In this document: positions 22,801 through 34,661 of the stretch, piece by piece
Layout: each line of letters opens with the position of its first letter
Position numbering within the stretch: the stretch's first letter is position 1
Origin: Beroe ovata
Lineage: Eukaryota > Ctenophora > Nuda > Beroida > Beroidae
Length of the DNA stretch: 57,183 nt
Assembly: GCA_946803715.1 (NCBI GenBank)
Contig: CAMPET010000022.1
Coordinates: forward strand, 162,775-219,957
Direction: 5' to 3'
The notes under the pieces: model-generated
The model's input: the letters and a program-made list of their open reading frames with translations, nothing else
The model's database searches: none
What the model was told of the DNA's origin: nothing
Position numbers and translations under genes: made by a program

Positions 22801-25800
22801 GCTCCTAGTTCTCTTGGTCTACCAGCTTCACCAACTAAACTGGATAGCACACGTTTTATCAACTTGTTCTGCTCTCCCATCATGTCTTCCAGTTTATCAG
22901 CCGGTAGCTTCAGACCTCCACTGGCAACCTTGCCATACGCAGAAGTGTCCATGTACTTGGGAATGGGTTTAGGTAGGATTTGTATCATTCCATTCTGGCT
23001 CATCCGGTCAATATCGTTCGAGAATGTTAAAGGGTAGAGAGAGGTGATGCTGGAATTGATTGACGAGCTAGGTGGAGAAGAGTTTTCAAGCTCATGTCTC
23101 CGTACCCAGTTCTTCCCTAGGACTGCATCAAGCTGTCGGTAGAAAGGGCATTCCTTCTCTGCTTCGGGACCACTCAGTCCATACTTCTTCGCCCGATTGT
23201 ACCTAATCTTGAGTGTGTGTATCCGGGTTTTGCATTGCTCGCCCGTTCTGTTGAATTTCTTGTAAAGGTTCATTTTCTCGGCTACCTGCTCCCAAACCGG
23301 TCGGTTGCGTGCCATGAGTGTTAGTTGGGTCTGTATGGAATCCTGCTGCCAGATATCAAGAAGGGCCTGGGTCTCCGGGTAGGTCCACGACTTGCAAGAC
23401 ATGTTGGTCATCGGGGCTGGAAACTGAAGCATTATTGATCAAAAATAGGAGGAATTATTAAGTGGTTGGGAGCAAGCCATTCATATGAAAAGTTACCAAA
23501 CTCAGAAATGTGATAAAATTCACAATGAGGGACAGAGAACTATCACCCTACTTATCAAGGAGTTTGAAGATCAAAGTTCTGTCAGGCTTCACAAAGATAT
23601 TGGATGTTAAAAATGATTAGGCTCAGCTCTGAGTCTAACAAAAACAACGGTAAGATGACAGTTATAATAGATTGAGATCACTGTGTGACCTTTTATATTG
23701 CAACGCAATGGTATCTTAGTGGAGTTGCATTAACTTATATCTTTAATGTTTTACTGTTTATTCGGCCGCCACGTCTTTACTGACGACAGAGAAATGGAGT
23801 TGACACGTGTCAAAGATTTGGGGAAAACCCTTTTTACAGTTTACTTCTTAGACATTAACGTGAGTAGGCATGATAAAATTATATAGGTGCAAACATCAAA
23901 CACATAGACATTAAGCATTGAGAACACTCCCACTTAAATTCGTACTACTATTGGCATGTGCCCTAATGTCAATTATGAAAGTGTGCAGACAATCAATTCT
24001 GGGGGAATCGCTAAACTTCTTAGAGGGTGATCTAGACATTACGTACACAATTTACCGTTACTCCCGCTCTCGGCCCTCTAGGAGAGGTCTTGCACGATTT
24101 ATGTCTCAGTTTTCGTAAGATGATTTAAGCCCCTTACGACGGTTTCATTTCATTTCAAACAATAGAAGCACGCAAAACGAAATCGAAGCAGGAAACAAGC
24201 ATAAAATAATTGCATTATTATCTTATTCAGTACACCTCGCGATGGAAACGGTCACTCAAACAAAAAACCTAATACCTACTGACCAGAATAGTAATTGACC
24301 GGAATAGCAATTGAGTTAATATGCCCAGGGTCAAGCGCCATGTTTTCGTTCACCTTCTTTTAATCTTAAACCGAGAAATCCCTACTAAGCGTCCAAGTTT
24401 CGTTAAATCACTTTTAAAGAAACTAAATTACAATAGATGGAATTTCATTTCTTAATGAATCAATGCTGTTCAAGGACCAATTTAATAGGAGGTACCAATC
24501 ACGTTCTCTGATGATCGCCCATGATTAAAACAGGTTTTTTTAAACCATGGCTTTAGTAGGAATATCTCATGGATGATCAAATTCATGTGACTCAAATATG
24601 ATGAGGTAGTGTTGAGTGACTTATCACATACAGAGCAATCAGAAATACCGTGATGTCGTTATTTTGAGAAAAGGATTAAAGTCGGAGTTACTGAAACAGT
24701 TAGGAGACGCTATTCAAGCGAGAGGAAACGCAACGGTTTGAAGCCGGAATTGAGGGCTTCACAAACTTTCTCACGACTAAACTTGTGATCAAAATTGATG
24801 ATAAACAACAGCTTTCTCGGGCAATCAGTAAATCAAGTAGTCCCACGGAACCAATAGAAATAAACAAAAACAAAGCACGTGTTTGGCAAGGTCCAATAAA
24901 AAGCTTTTGAATTGATCTCGTTACATGTGTTCACCCACGTGATACACAGCAGGAGAGAAGCTAAACAGATTTTAAGTGCTAATTTAGCTGAGACAGGTTC
25001 TCCCAGCGCTGTAAATCTATATCACATAGTGGAATGAAGAGCAGCATGTGATAGATATTTGAACGAAAAGCACAGCTGTGTTGTAATGAAACGATCCCAA
25101 CAGATGTTCTGTGATTGAGATTCGTTCTAACAAGCAATCTGTTATGGGAAGATGGTTTAAGTCAACAGAGCATCGGAGTGGAAGGTATAGGTGCTCTGCT
25201 GGTGACTCACAGTTATTTTGATTTCATATCACATGAAGTCAACTGTCGAGTGAGTGGTATCAGTAGTTCCTAACTTGAGTGTTGGTATCTATTATGATGT
25301 ATAAAGGGCCTATACTATTTCGGACTCAACAGTCATCTTTGCAGCCTCTTACTGCTAATTAGGTAGTTAGTTATAGGGTATTCCTGATGCTGGTTATTGA
25401 TTCACTGATGTCCCAATTCGGTAACTGCTTTCGGGTGCTAGAGATGTTTGGCATTACGGCAAGCAGGAGATAGTAATCCTGTAACATTACACTTTCTCGT
25501 GCCATGGAAAGCATGACTTTTTCATGATGATATGTATTACGTATATAGATAATAGAACCTATCTTATATCAAGGTACATATAACTATATTATGAACAAAG
25601 GCATTAGGCACTTGGAAATATTTTCACTCTTAACTGTTATTTTACAAATTTTCACAGGATGTCAACGCCAATTAAATGAAAATCAACATAGTATAGAGTC
25701 AAAAATCACTACCAAGAGTCACAAATCACATTTGTATTGCCTGTCGAAGCGAGATATATGATCCAATTCATGATATCATGTGCAAAAAACATGAAATTAT

Positions 25801-27114
25801 ACCTATGTATGCTGATAAGCATATATGGCCTTGCAAAGTATTCTTTACCAACTTGGTTTCGGTGTTGATGGCCTGTTAAATCTTCTCCCGTTAAATCAAC
25901 TCCAATTAATATCTGGCGCTGATATTGGGATCAATGCCTCAACCTTGTAATTGTCGGTTATTGGTAAAGATTATAATCATTGGCACATAGTTCACAATGC
26001 TGCCTGAATATCAAAAAAGCTAACGTGTAGCTAGGTACAAAACTATACTGGGAATAACATGGCTCATGGAGAATCATCATGCATCTTTTCACGTCTTATC
26101 ATTCATGAATACAAGTAATTACTAGCCCAACTAATATCAAAACCTGGACAACGATGGATAGGCATTACCTATTAAGTAATAGGTTCCTATGCCCAATTAC
26201 ATGCGGAAGAGAAAACTAGTCCTTACCACTAGAAGACAATGAACATTCTACAAAAACTGGATTTGAGTACCATTAAAATAGGTTACCTTAGGTGTGGCAG
26301 ATATTTGACCTAGTGTGAGGATTAACAATGATTATCATTTTCCGATTACTTATCTGCGATGACTTTCACAATTATACAATGTTTTAGGTATTGATAAAAG
26401 TAACTCCAATAAACTAATCATTTAACTTCAAAATGTAGTCATGCATAATAATATTTTACTGATATTATTGATACTAACATTCCTAAACCACTAAACAGAT
26501 TTTTGATTTGTTACCACAAGCTTGAAGGACTGACAAAATGCATTACTGAAATCATTTGACAAAAAGAAGAGATCCCTACCCTGAAAGGACCCAATTGCAG
26601 TCAAGAAAAATAATAGAGACACCAAGCTTTGATTTGAGAACTTCATTTCCTTGAAATACTCAATCAAAGTAATGCAAACTACTCAAAAATTAATTTTCAT
26701 CGCAGAAAGGCTTCTGAGGCTCTGGAGCTCCACAGCCTACTCATAAGCAAATCTCTTTGTGTGCCTTTGTTTCTTGGATATTAGATAACATGAACTATAC
26801 TCAACCTTGTATCGACCGAATACCTCAATCCTCTCAAACCATCCTGGATCATATCATGAGGGAATCATGTGACAAGGAAGTAAAAGGGAGAATGATGGAG
26901 AGAGCTCTCTGTTACTCAAATTAAGGAAGCAGTGTATACCTTTGTGAGAATTGCTGAATATACTGTGTTGTTCCCCAGCATGCCACATTCACAATTCCTG
27001 TCTCATCCCTGAGTGTAAAAGACTGAGCACCTCTTTCTTGATTATCTTTTGATGGCACAGATCTGAAGTCCTGTTTTGCAACCAAAATTCCAACTGTAAC
27101 TTGGCCAGAAACAC
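19869..27114 (-). CDS. MEIOB: MEIOB orthologue (meiosis-specific OB-fold protein), 5' exon not found
   Basis: MEIOB is an RPA70-like single-strand DNA-binding protein that acts with SPATA22 in meiotic recombination. Exons: 27114-26940, 21350-21239, 21172-20323, 20212-20138, 20011-19869; phases 2, 0, 1 and 1 agree across the four junctions. Matches to vertebrate MEIOB as I recall it: first OB fold GQVTVGILVAKQDF...SFTLRDETG; ITVNPDIPSAHSLWSF (human ITTNPDIPEANILLNF); cysteine pairs CTGCSKKVPGLCAKPEC; LTDHTGTIKNVKLTG; and the end RIMLERYKVYF. The start-codon exon should encode ~20 residues and end in phase 1 upstream of 27114. The 5.6-kb intron (26939-21351) encloses a trihelix gene. Expected expression: germ line. 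Confidence 0.9.
22284..23432 (-). CDS. Myb/SANT-like (trihelix) DNA-binding protein, intronless, inside a MEIOB intron
   Basis: Single exon, 382 aa, ATG at 23432. Residues ~14-105 form a Myb/SANT-like domain: spaced Trp/aromatic residues (KSWTYPETQALLDIW, VWEQVAEKM, GEQCKTRIHTLKIRYNRAKK). The centre is Ser/Pro-rich and low in structure; a basic PPNKRRKLL near residue 285 is a probable nuclear signal; the C-terminal ~90 residues are a likely coiled coil (MKWVMETQEKMFHQEKEHFTRMERLF). This is the layout of MSANTD/trihelix regulators and of the Myb-like partner protein of PIF/Harbinger transposons. No transposase or clear terminal repeats were seen nearby. Target genes unknown. Confidence 0.85.
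   Translation of the reverse strand: MLQFPAPMTNMSCKSWTYPETQALLDIWQQDSIQTQLTLMARNRPVWEQVAEKMNLYKKFNRTGEQCKTRIHTLKIRYNRAKKYGLSGPEAEKECPFYRQLDAVLGKNWVRRHELENSSPPSSSINSSITSLYPLTFSNDIDRMSQNGMIQILPKPIPKYMDTSAYGKVASGGLKLPADKLEDMMGEQNKLIKRVLSSLVGEAGRPRELGAVTLDEGESVKDQDDASVKLEEGNEMINTLVSTCLSGMSVDLQKSTLHSPTSPHDTKPDGDITDSMTPPNKRRKLLLDNEEATTDRVLLLGSVAQITNNMADLNNTIKHSLDQEERKMKWVMETQEKMFHQEKEHFTRMERLFTSLVSCLSQAGDGKQRAVSSEQGFVNQHE
23433..26939. other. Rest of the long MEIOB intron, no gene seen
   Basis: AT-rich. At 23877 there is TTATATAGG, followed at 23918 by a frame encoding a signal-peptide-like stretch (LPLKFVLLLACALMS) and a basic tail but with no ATG before it. No other coding signal, RNA gene or repeat array is evident. 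Confidence 0.5.
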
Positions 27115-27615
27115 CTGTAAATTGGTTTTCTTTAATGTTGCACACCAAATTTTAGATAATTCATTCTACAAACATATTACAATCTAAAAGCCTTTGATGA
27201 TACTGGCAGTCAACCCAGCTTACAATCAATCAAAAATCTTTGATCTTTTACAGGAATATCAAGAACTTGTTCTGCAAGATTCGGCTTACAATACTACAAT
27301 ACAATACAGGGGCAAGTAGGCTGTATATTTCATAAATATGAACTAGGGAGCTTAAGAAGAACTAGGTCAGTTGAACCTGATTTCAGACTTGAAATTGCAG
27401 TAATTGAGCCAAACAATTGCTGATTCTCATTCCACATTCCTTTAGAAACGTGATTGAACTACAGATCTTTATTGAATTGAGTAAATATATAATATTGTAA
27501 ATTTACACTTATGATCAACATTCGCCACCAGTATTATATACCATTTGCGTGCAAAGGGTTGTAGTTATTGAGAGTTAGCGGCGCGCGCGAAACCCGGACC
27601 CTTCGTAGCAAAATT

Positions 27616-27711
27616 GTCAGATTTTATCTGACCTCTGTTTCTCGCGCGCGCGCCTTTATCGAAGGCCGAACTTGCTTTATGTTTCGGCCTTCGATGATCC
27701 GCGCGCGCGAG
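27616..27711. mobile_element. GC-rich foldback element, copy 2 (right end lost)
   Basis: Begins with the same GTCAGATTTTATCTGACCTCTG end as 6116, then TTTCTCGCGCGCGCG, CGAAGGCCGAA, GGCCTTCGATGA and CGCGCGCGAGAA. The matching right terminal repeat is absent. Confidence 0.6.
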
Positions 27712-28109
27712 AATGGACTGCACTGGTTGAACTCTGAAAGTGGGTCATAACACTCGCTGCCCGCTGGGAGAATTTTATTCGTCGGCGCGGGCCGCGGGCT
27801 GAATTGAGATTGTGTGGCCATGGCGCCGACAGCTTGAGCTACAGTAGAGAAAACCTTACATTTACAAACTACAAAGCTAAAGTAAGTTAAAGTAAGTCTG
27901 AAGTCATCTGCTGTGATCGGTAGTTATTCGGTCTCCGTTGCCTGGCGATGCTAGCCTGAGGCCCAGCTCAGCTGCAGCTGTCTGAGAATAATTTGGGCCG
28001 GCGCGCGCGCAATGAAATTCTCGACAGGGGCTAGTACATACTATCATCGACAGCCAAAGTCTCCGGTTTAGCCTCCCCGTCATTTAGACTATAGTCGGCT
28101 TCCTAATTA

Positions 28110-28470
28110 GTTTAGATGCGCTCAGTGCCTCAGTAGAGAGGGGGCAGAATGAGTTCAAGGCTCAAGCGATATAGGTACCTACATTGACATTTGACATAAA
28201 CGCTCAGTAAGATGGAGCTCAGTTAGTGCAAGAAACATAGATAGTGAGTTCCTATATACTCAATAGAAGAGAGCTCAGTGAGAAGTAAAGAATATTAACA
28301 GCCATAAAAAATAAACAGTGGGTAAACGCTCATTAGAAGGGAGAACAGTGATTGCTTGCGATATACAGTAAATATACGGCATACGCTCGGTAGAAGGGAG
28401 CAAAGTTAGTGCTAGCGATATAAAGTGAGTATACGCTCAGTTACGCTAATAGAGATTAGAGCTTAGTTGC
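28110..28470. repeat. Degenerate ~60-bp tandem repeat
   Basis: Five or six diverged units of the pattern ACGCTCAGTAGAAGGGAGC-AGTTAGTGC-AGCGATATA-AGTGAGTATA. No ORF is kept. Confidence 0.6.
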
Positions 28471-28702
28471 TTACAACTTTGATGAAGCCGCCAGTATGAA
28501 ACTTGTGTTCAAGGCTTGAAATTGTGTTTCGAACTGGCTCGAATTCGTGTTTCAAATTGGTGTTAATAACCATTTTCATAATCCCATTATGCAGCACTGA
28601 AGTTCCATGTGATCTGATAAGTACACACTACACCCGTGATATACCAAGTGACCCTCAGGAGGAATAAACACATACACCATACACTAGAGTCTAGACCTAA
28701 TC

Positions 28703-28814
28703 CAGTGGTGCAAATCCGTCTTTTTCATTGGGGGGTATAATTCGTTCTTAGGGGCATATTTTTGACATTTTCTAAANCCCCCCCCCCCCATCCCCCCCTG
28801 GATTTGCACCACTG
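28703..28814. mobile_element. 112-bp non-autonomous hAT-type MITE with 8-bp target duplication
   Basis: Perfect 15-bp terminal inverted repeats CAGTGGTGCAAATCC / GGATTTGCACCACTG. They are flanked on both sides by the direct 8-bp duplication ACCTAATC (28695-28702 and 28815-28822). CAG-starting ends and an 8-bp duplication are the hallmark of hAT elements. The centre has a poly-C run with an N at 28777. Confidence 0.88.
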
Positions 28815-28839
28815 ACCTAATCGGAGAAAATGATGCATT

Positions 28840-29002
28840 TCAAACCTTTGAATTGGAGTCTGACAGGTGTCGAGTGCCAAGAATCTTAACATCCTTTTGA
28901 TTAGGTTATCAATGGCATAGTCCCTCCCCGCCCCTCTGTAATCAAGCGCAATCGTTAGGAAACCACACCCCCTCAACTGATCACGTGATCATATGTGAAC
29001 GT
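28840..29002. repeat. Dispersed C-rich repeat, copy 2
   Basis: Counterpart of 6737-6900 with the same motif order (GTCTGACAGG, GTCGAG-GCCAAGAAT, GTAATCAAGCG, GGAAACC, ATATGTGAACG). The GATTACGTAATC palindrome has become TGATCACGTGATCA here. Confidence 0.6.
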
Positions 29003-30646
29003 GCGGTCGCGCGTCCGTCGCGCGCGTTCCTAACTGTCTATAGGACGCGCACATTCCTCTTTTCACTAATTGGCGCCTTCCATTACTGCACAAAACATGT
29101 GCAATCTGCCACCGAAATCGTGGATACGTCTAAGAACTGATACTCACTTTTGAGAAGTCAGCCACTAAGAATTAAAGCCGATCTCAAGGTTATCACAAAG
29201 ACTTCATTCTCACATTGGGTTAATGCGTACCCCCAAGGTCGAAATATCTGAGTATATGGAAAGTGAGAAGAATGTGAGATCTGAAGAAAGTAGAATTATA
29301 TTTTGGAACATTTCTGAGGGAGATGAAAACGAATCAGAATGTAGAATGAGATGCCAGTTTCTAACCTCTTCAGTTCAATCATGATAGATATTCCCCGGTC
29401 TAGCGAGATTTTCTTGCAAAATGTGACCCCGACTATACCACATACTATCACCATGTGTCATGAAGAAATTATTGGTATCTTTTACAGTAATTGTCGCAAA
29501 TCAGTAACCACACCCAAATATGTAGATGACCAATCCATTTTTCCCGAATCTTGGGTGTTTATCATTTCTTGCTGTATCAAGGCCCCTTAAACTTCAGGGG
29601 TTGTTACATTGATTTTCCATCAATCCATATTAGAACTAACTGCTAGCATAAGTATTGGTAAATGAAAAGACAAACAAGTGAACTGAAAATTATAAGAGAA
29701 CATTAATTCAAGTAGGTACCACAGATCGATTTCGACCTGATATCAGCGCTTAAAATGAAGGATCAAGCACCTTTAAAACAGTGAAACACAGTGAATTGAA
29801 GAAAGGAATCCACAAACACAGTAACATCAGAAAAACAGTGTATTTCTACAGGCACCACTGAGTAATAAGTTAAGTAATAAGTTGAGTAATAAGTTAAGTA
29901 ATAAGCTGATTAAGGCACCACTCCCGCTTTGTGATATACTTATAGGGGTGAGAATTTCTCTGAAGAAATAGCGGGGATAATATACACAAACCCATGATAC
30001 GGGAGCCTATCACGTTTATATGTCGTTGTCTAACAACACAACTCATTTGGCCCAGTCTTATTCAATTTGTCCATCATTTATCTGGAGTTAATTCAATAGC
30101 TACTCCATTTCGTCCCGACTTTCTCATTGTATGATAAGAATAAGCAGATGATATCAATTTTCACTCTACCTAGGCTGTCGGAATTTGATCTTATTCCTGA
30201 TTTAAATTTTTCTTGGCCCGGCATCTTATTTTATCATCTGAGTCATCGTTCACTTAAACGGACTTTTCAACAAAATGTAATTTTCCCTTAGAAATTGACG
30301 ATAAGATGCCGGTTTGCGGTTGATCGTTTGCATATTTTTCACGACAAGCGTTGCATTGAGAATTATCCCAAATATGTTGGAGCATGAACAGGGATGCTGT
30401 CCGCTGTCTCATAATATTGAGATGCTTACCGCTTTCCTATTGGCGACTTTTCCTATCATAAGCTCATAGTTACACCATCAAGCAATCACCTTATTGACAA
30501 CATCCCTTGAAAGAGCATGAAAATAATCACCATGTTTGATGAAAAATATCTTGATGAACCAAATCCCCAATCAAATGTGAAACAATAACAAACTGTGCTG
30601 TGCTAGGACATGGATCTTCACATGCTACTCCACACCCAACCACGAA

Positions 30647-30720
30647 CACAAACACAAACACACACACACACACACACATACACACACATACACAAACACA
30701 CACACATACACACACACACA
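30647..30720. repeat. (AC)n microsatellite
   Basis: Imperfect CA/ACAT dinucleotide run of about 75 bp. ORFs across it on both strands are simple-sequence artefacts. Confidence 0.95.
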
Positions 30721-31372
30721 GATTTTCGCAAGCTGGAAGTGGCTGTCACTGGGCAATGGAGGTCTTTTACTTGATACCAATCTGTTATTGTACGACGAAC
30801 TTCACGCTTGATCCCACATTAACCGTGAATAGTGTCCCCTCATTTGACTTTTGACATATTTCTTTGATATCGCGCCAGAGCACTAGCCTATCCTCCCTTG
30901 CCACGCATTATAGATATTTTACGGATCTATTGAGAATGGTATTGTTGGGACAGGTCCAAAATGAAAGCGTTTCTTGATTTTCGTAGGTTGAATCTGAGTT
31001 CTCATTGGTCAACTGCTGTCACATGACTGAATAAATTGGGGACCACTCCACAAGAAAACCATTCTCTAGTAACTCCGTTAAAAATCGCGGTGCTCCACAT
31101 TTCCTCATACGATGATATGACAACACAATAAGTTACAGAATTATTCATGAATGATATTCTGAGTCATGATTTTACTCTTTATAATCATTCACTTATACAG
31201 CTCAAACACATATATCATATTCTGCCGATATACCACATCGGCACATCGTAAAATGTACATCGTAATTCAATGATATGCAATATCATGAGAGAAGCTGAGT
31301 AGGAGATCCTATCACTTCAGTTTTAATTTGTTCTGATTTGTTCTCTTCACAAGGAATCCGACTCAAGGGAGC

Positions 31373-34300
31373 ATGAGATTGCTTCACAGTATGTTGGTTC
31401 TATCAGGGCTGCTGACTCTGGGATACTCTCTGGGAGAGAGTGTCGGCCAGTGTAAGAGTAGGGAGGAGTTGAGTGAGTGGGAGAGAGGAGTGCTGGATGA
31501 ACACAACAAACTGAGGAGACAACACACCGACACTCCCGACCTGTGTTACGCTGCTGCACACCCGGGGGGAGAGGGGGAGGAGGGGGGAGTGGGGTTTACA
31601 GCACAGGTGTGGGCCACACACCTCGCACACACGGACACCTTCTCACACAGTACAGACCGCGGGGAGTACATTGGGGAGAACATAGCTTATGGGAGTAGTA
31701 GTGGTCACCTACCAGACAAGATTACCACCACCAACTCCTCTATTCACAGGTACTACCAGTGTGTGTGTCTATTATAGAACAACACTTACTCTATAATATT
31801 ATAGAGTAAGTGTTGGTCTACCTTATATAATCAACCCCTTAATAAACTTCTCCTTACCAATTACCTATCTGACTAGAAATCTGATTAGAAATGCCACGTC
31901 TCTCCATAAACCCTCTGACTGCTTACAGGTGGTATAAAGAGATAGAGGGGTGGAATTTCGAGAGTAACACGGCGTGCCCTGGGAAGATCACGTCACACTT
32001 CACAGCCATGGTGTGGCGGGAGACTAGACTACTGAACTGTGGGCACGCCACAGCCACACTCCCCAACAAGAACAAGTACTTCGTGGTGTGCCAGTATTTT
32101 GTGAGGGGTAACTTCGGGGGAGCTGAAGATTACGAGAAACAAGTGGGGGATCCTGTAGTGGGGCGCACTGTTAACAGTTGTAGTGTGGTGACACCACGCC
32201 CTGACAACACCCAGGAGAGCGGCGGAGAAACAGATGCTGACACTGACAGAGAAGCGAGTGTCGGCCAGTGTAAGAGTAGGGAGGAGTTGAGTGAGTGGGA
32301 GAGAGGAGTGCTGGATGAACACAACAAACTGAGGAGACAACACACCGACACTCCCGACCTGTGTTACGCTGCTGCACACCCGGGGGGAGAGGGAGAGGAG
32401 GGGGGAGTGGGGTTTACAGCACAGGTGTGGGCCACACACCTCGCACACACGGACACCTTCTCACACAGTACAGACCGCGGAGAGTACATTGGGGAGAACA
32501 TAGCTTATGGGAGTAGTAGTGGACACCTACCAGACAAGATTACCACCACCAACTCCTCTATTCACAGGTACTACCAGTGTGTGTGTCTATTATAGAACAA
32601 CACTTACTCTATAATATTATAGAGTAAGTGTTGGTCTACCTTATATAATCAACCCCTTAATAAACTTCTCCTTACCAATTACCTATCTGACTAGAAATCT
32701 GATTAGAAATGCCACGTCTCTCCATAAACCCTCTGACTGCTTACAGGTGGTATAAAGAGATAGAGGGGTGGAATTTCGAGAGTAACACGGCGTGCCCTGG
32801 GAAGATCACGTCACACTTCACAGCCATGGTGTGGCGGGAGACTAGACTACTGAACTGTGGGCACGCCACAGCCACACTCCCCAACAAGAACAAGTACTTC
32901 GTGGTGTGCCAGTATTTTGTGAGGGGTAACTTCGGGGGAGCTGAAGATTACGAGAAACAAGTGGGGGATCCTGTAGTGGGGCGCACTGTTAACAGTTGTA
33001 GTGTGGTGACACCACGCCCTGACAACACCCAGGAGAGCGGCGGAGAAACAGATGCTGACACTGACAGAGAAGCGAGTGTCGGCCAGTGTAAGAGTAGGGA
33101 GGAGTTGAGTGAGTGGGAGAGAGGAGTGCTGGATGAACACAACAAACTGAGGAGACAACACACCGACACTCCCGACCTGTGTTACGCTGCTGCACACCCG
33201 GGGGGAGAGGGAGAGGAGGGGGGAGTGGGGTTTACAGCACAGGTGTGGGCCACACACCTCGCACACACGGACACCTTCTCACACAGTACAGACCGCGGAG
33301 AGTACATTGGGGAGAACATAGCTTATGGGAGTAGTAGTGGACACCTACCAGACAAGATTACCACCACCAACTCCTCTATTCACAGGTACTACCAGTGTGT
33401 GTGTGTCTTTTATAGAACAACACTTACTCTATAATATTATAGAGTGGGTGTTGGTCTACCTTATATCAACCCCTTAAAGTTAATAAGCTACTCCTTTAGA
33501 AACTTATTCAATCCATGGAGCCATGCCGTCCCTTTTATTACCTTCATGACCCATGGATAACCCAACTAATGAAACAGTTACCTACTACCTATCTGACTAG
33601 AAATCTGACTAGAAATGCCACGTCTCTCCATAATCCCTCTGACTGCTTACAGGTGGTATAACGAGATAGAGGGGTGGAATTTCGAGAGTAACACAGCGTG
33701 CCCTGGGAAGATCACGTCACACTTCACAGCCATGGTGTGGCGGGAGACTAGACTACTGAACTGTGGGCACGCCACAGCCACACTCCCCAACAAGAACAAG
33801 TACTTCGTGGTGTGCCAGTATTTTGTGAGGGGTAACTTCGGGGGAGCTGAAGATTACGAGAAACAAGTGGGGGATCCTGTAGTGGGGCGCACTGTTAACA
33901 GTTGTAGTGTGGTGACACCACGCCCTGACAACACCCAGGAGAGCGGCGGAGAGAATGAAACAGATGATGGAAAAAGTGACACAGAAGACAAAGGAATTGA
34001 TCAGCCTGACAGCAATGTTAACACTGACACCAACACAAACGATGCCGCAGCTGAGTCGCATAACGAATCAAGTTCAGAGACAGAATCTAAAACTGACACC
34101 AATTCCGCGGACAAAGATCCCACCCCAGATGTTGACACCCAAGATAGTTCTGATACAACAACTGAGCTACCGGCATGTGACTGCTGGACACCGCAGTGCG
34201 GATTCTGTGATGATCTTCGGTGTTCGGTCAAATTCAACATCTCCTCCTCACGACATGGTATCACTGTCCGATCTCACCTCAAATGGAAACCCCTCAACTC

Positions 34301-34661
34301 AGTGGTGTTCTATAACAGTCACGGAAGGAGGATTGGAAGATTCCGGTTCTCCCTGTCCCGGATATATCTGACAGGGTGCATGGCATATAGGACAAGGCCA
34401 CACTTCTGGAAGCTACGGGCACAAAAAGCGAGGAGATTGGAGTGGAATCTCAGCTTCCATAACTCAGTTCTGCTACTGAAGATCGAGGGGGAACGGATGT
34501 TCCGACAAAAGTTGATTGGTGAATGTGCGGATCATTATGCGGACATCCAATTCTTCGCTTTTGATCACACCAACTGCCAGAAGACATTCATCTTAGCCAG
34601 TGATATGGAGTTGGGAATGGGCGTTGGTGAAAAGTGTGAGAGAAAATGTACTAATGTATGA
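31373..34661 (+). CDS. Secreted protein with three CAP (SCP/PR-1) domains and a novel C-terminal domain
   Basis: Exons 31373-31749, 31929-32567, 32747-33385, 33653-34661 join in frame to 887 aa. Residues 1-20 form a signal peptide (MRLLHSMLVLSGLLTLGYS). Then come three CAP domains with almost the same sequence; each is split by an intron at the same codon (SSIH-R/WY). CAP hallmarks: LDEHNKLRRQH, YIGENIAYGSS, HFTAMVW, VVCQYFVRGN; the His and Glu of the conserved cavity are present. An acidic Asn/Asp/Thr-rich linker (~120 aa after CAP3) leads to a C-terminal domain of ~160 aa (CDCWTPQCGFCDDLRC...) that I do not recognise; it looks beta-rich and has about eight Cys. Possible roles (immune, matrix, reproduction) are inference. 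Confidence 0.88.
31750..33385 (+). repeat. Two back-to-back 818-bp copies (intron plus exon) in the CAP gene
   Basis: 31750-32567 and 32568-33385 look identical or nearly so, introns included. Partial third copies flank them: exon 1 matches the second half of the unit, and 33653 onward matches the first half of its coding part. Exon 1 differs from them only at a few bases. Confidence 0.9.
31781..31814. repeat. Perfect 34-bp palindrome in CAP intron 1 (repeated in introns 2 and 3)
   Basis: AACACTTACTCTATAAT and its exact complement, with no loop, 30 bp after the splice donor. The same palindrome lies at 32599-32632, and a form with one arm changed (GAGTGGGTGTT) in intron 3. Confidence 0.9.

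Larger units (their letters stand above)
27115..31372. other. 4.3-kb gene-poor, repeat-rich interval
   Basis: Contains GC-rich hairpin copy 2, GCGCGC tracts near 28000 and 29010, a degenerate ~60-bp tandem repeat, a hAT-type MITE, dispersed repeat copy 2, a 12-bp minisatellite (29860-29907) and an (AC)n microsatellite. The first MEIOB exon should be here but was not recognised. ORFs such as 29351-29590 show no family features. Confidence 0.5.

Noticed and set aside
27624-27821. ATG-started frame as the first MEIOB exon
   Set aside because: No donor in the needed phase, and it runs through the GC-rich foldback element.
28110-28470. CRISPR-like array
   Set aside because: Units are degenerate and continuous with no unique spacers, and the genome is eukaryotic.
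30527-30854. Cys/Val-rich and Thr/His-rich ORFs
   Set aside because: Translation of the (AC)n microsatellite.
31347-33266. Antisense ORFs across the CAP exons
   Set aside because: They copy each repeat unit exactly and mirror the CAP coding frame; no signal or family features.
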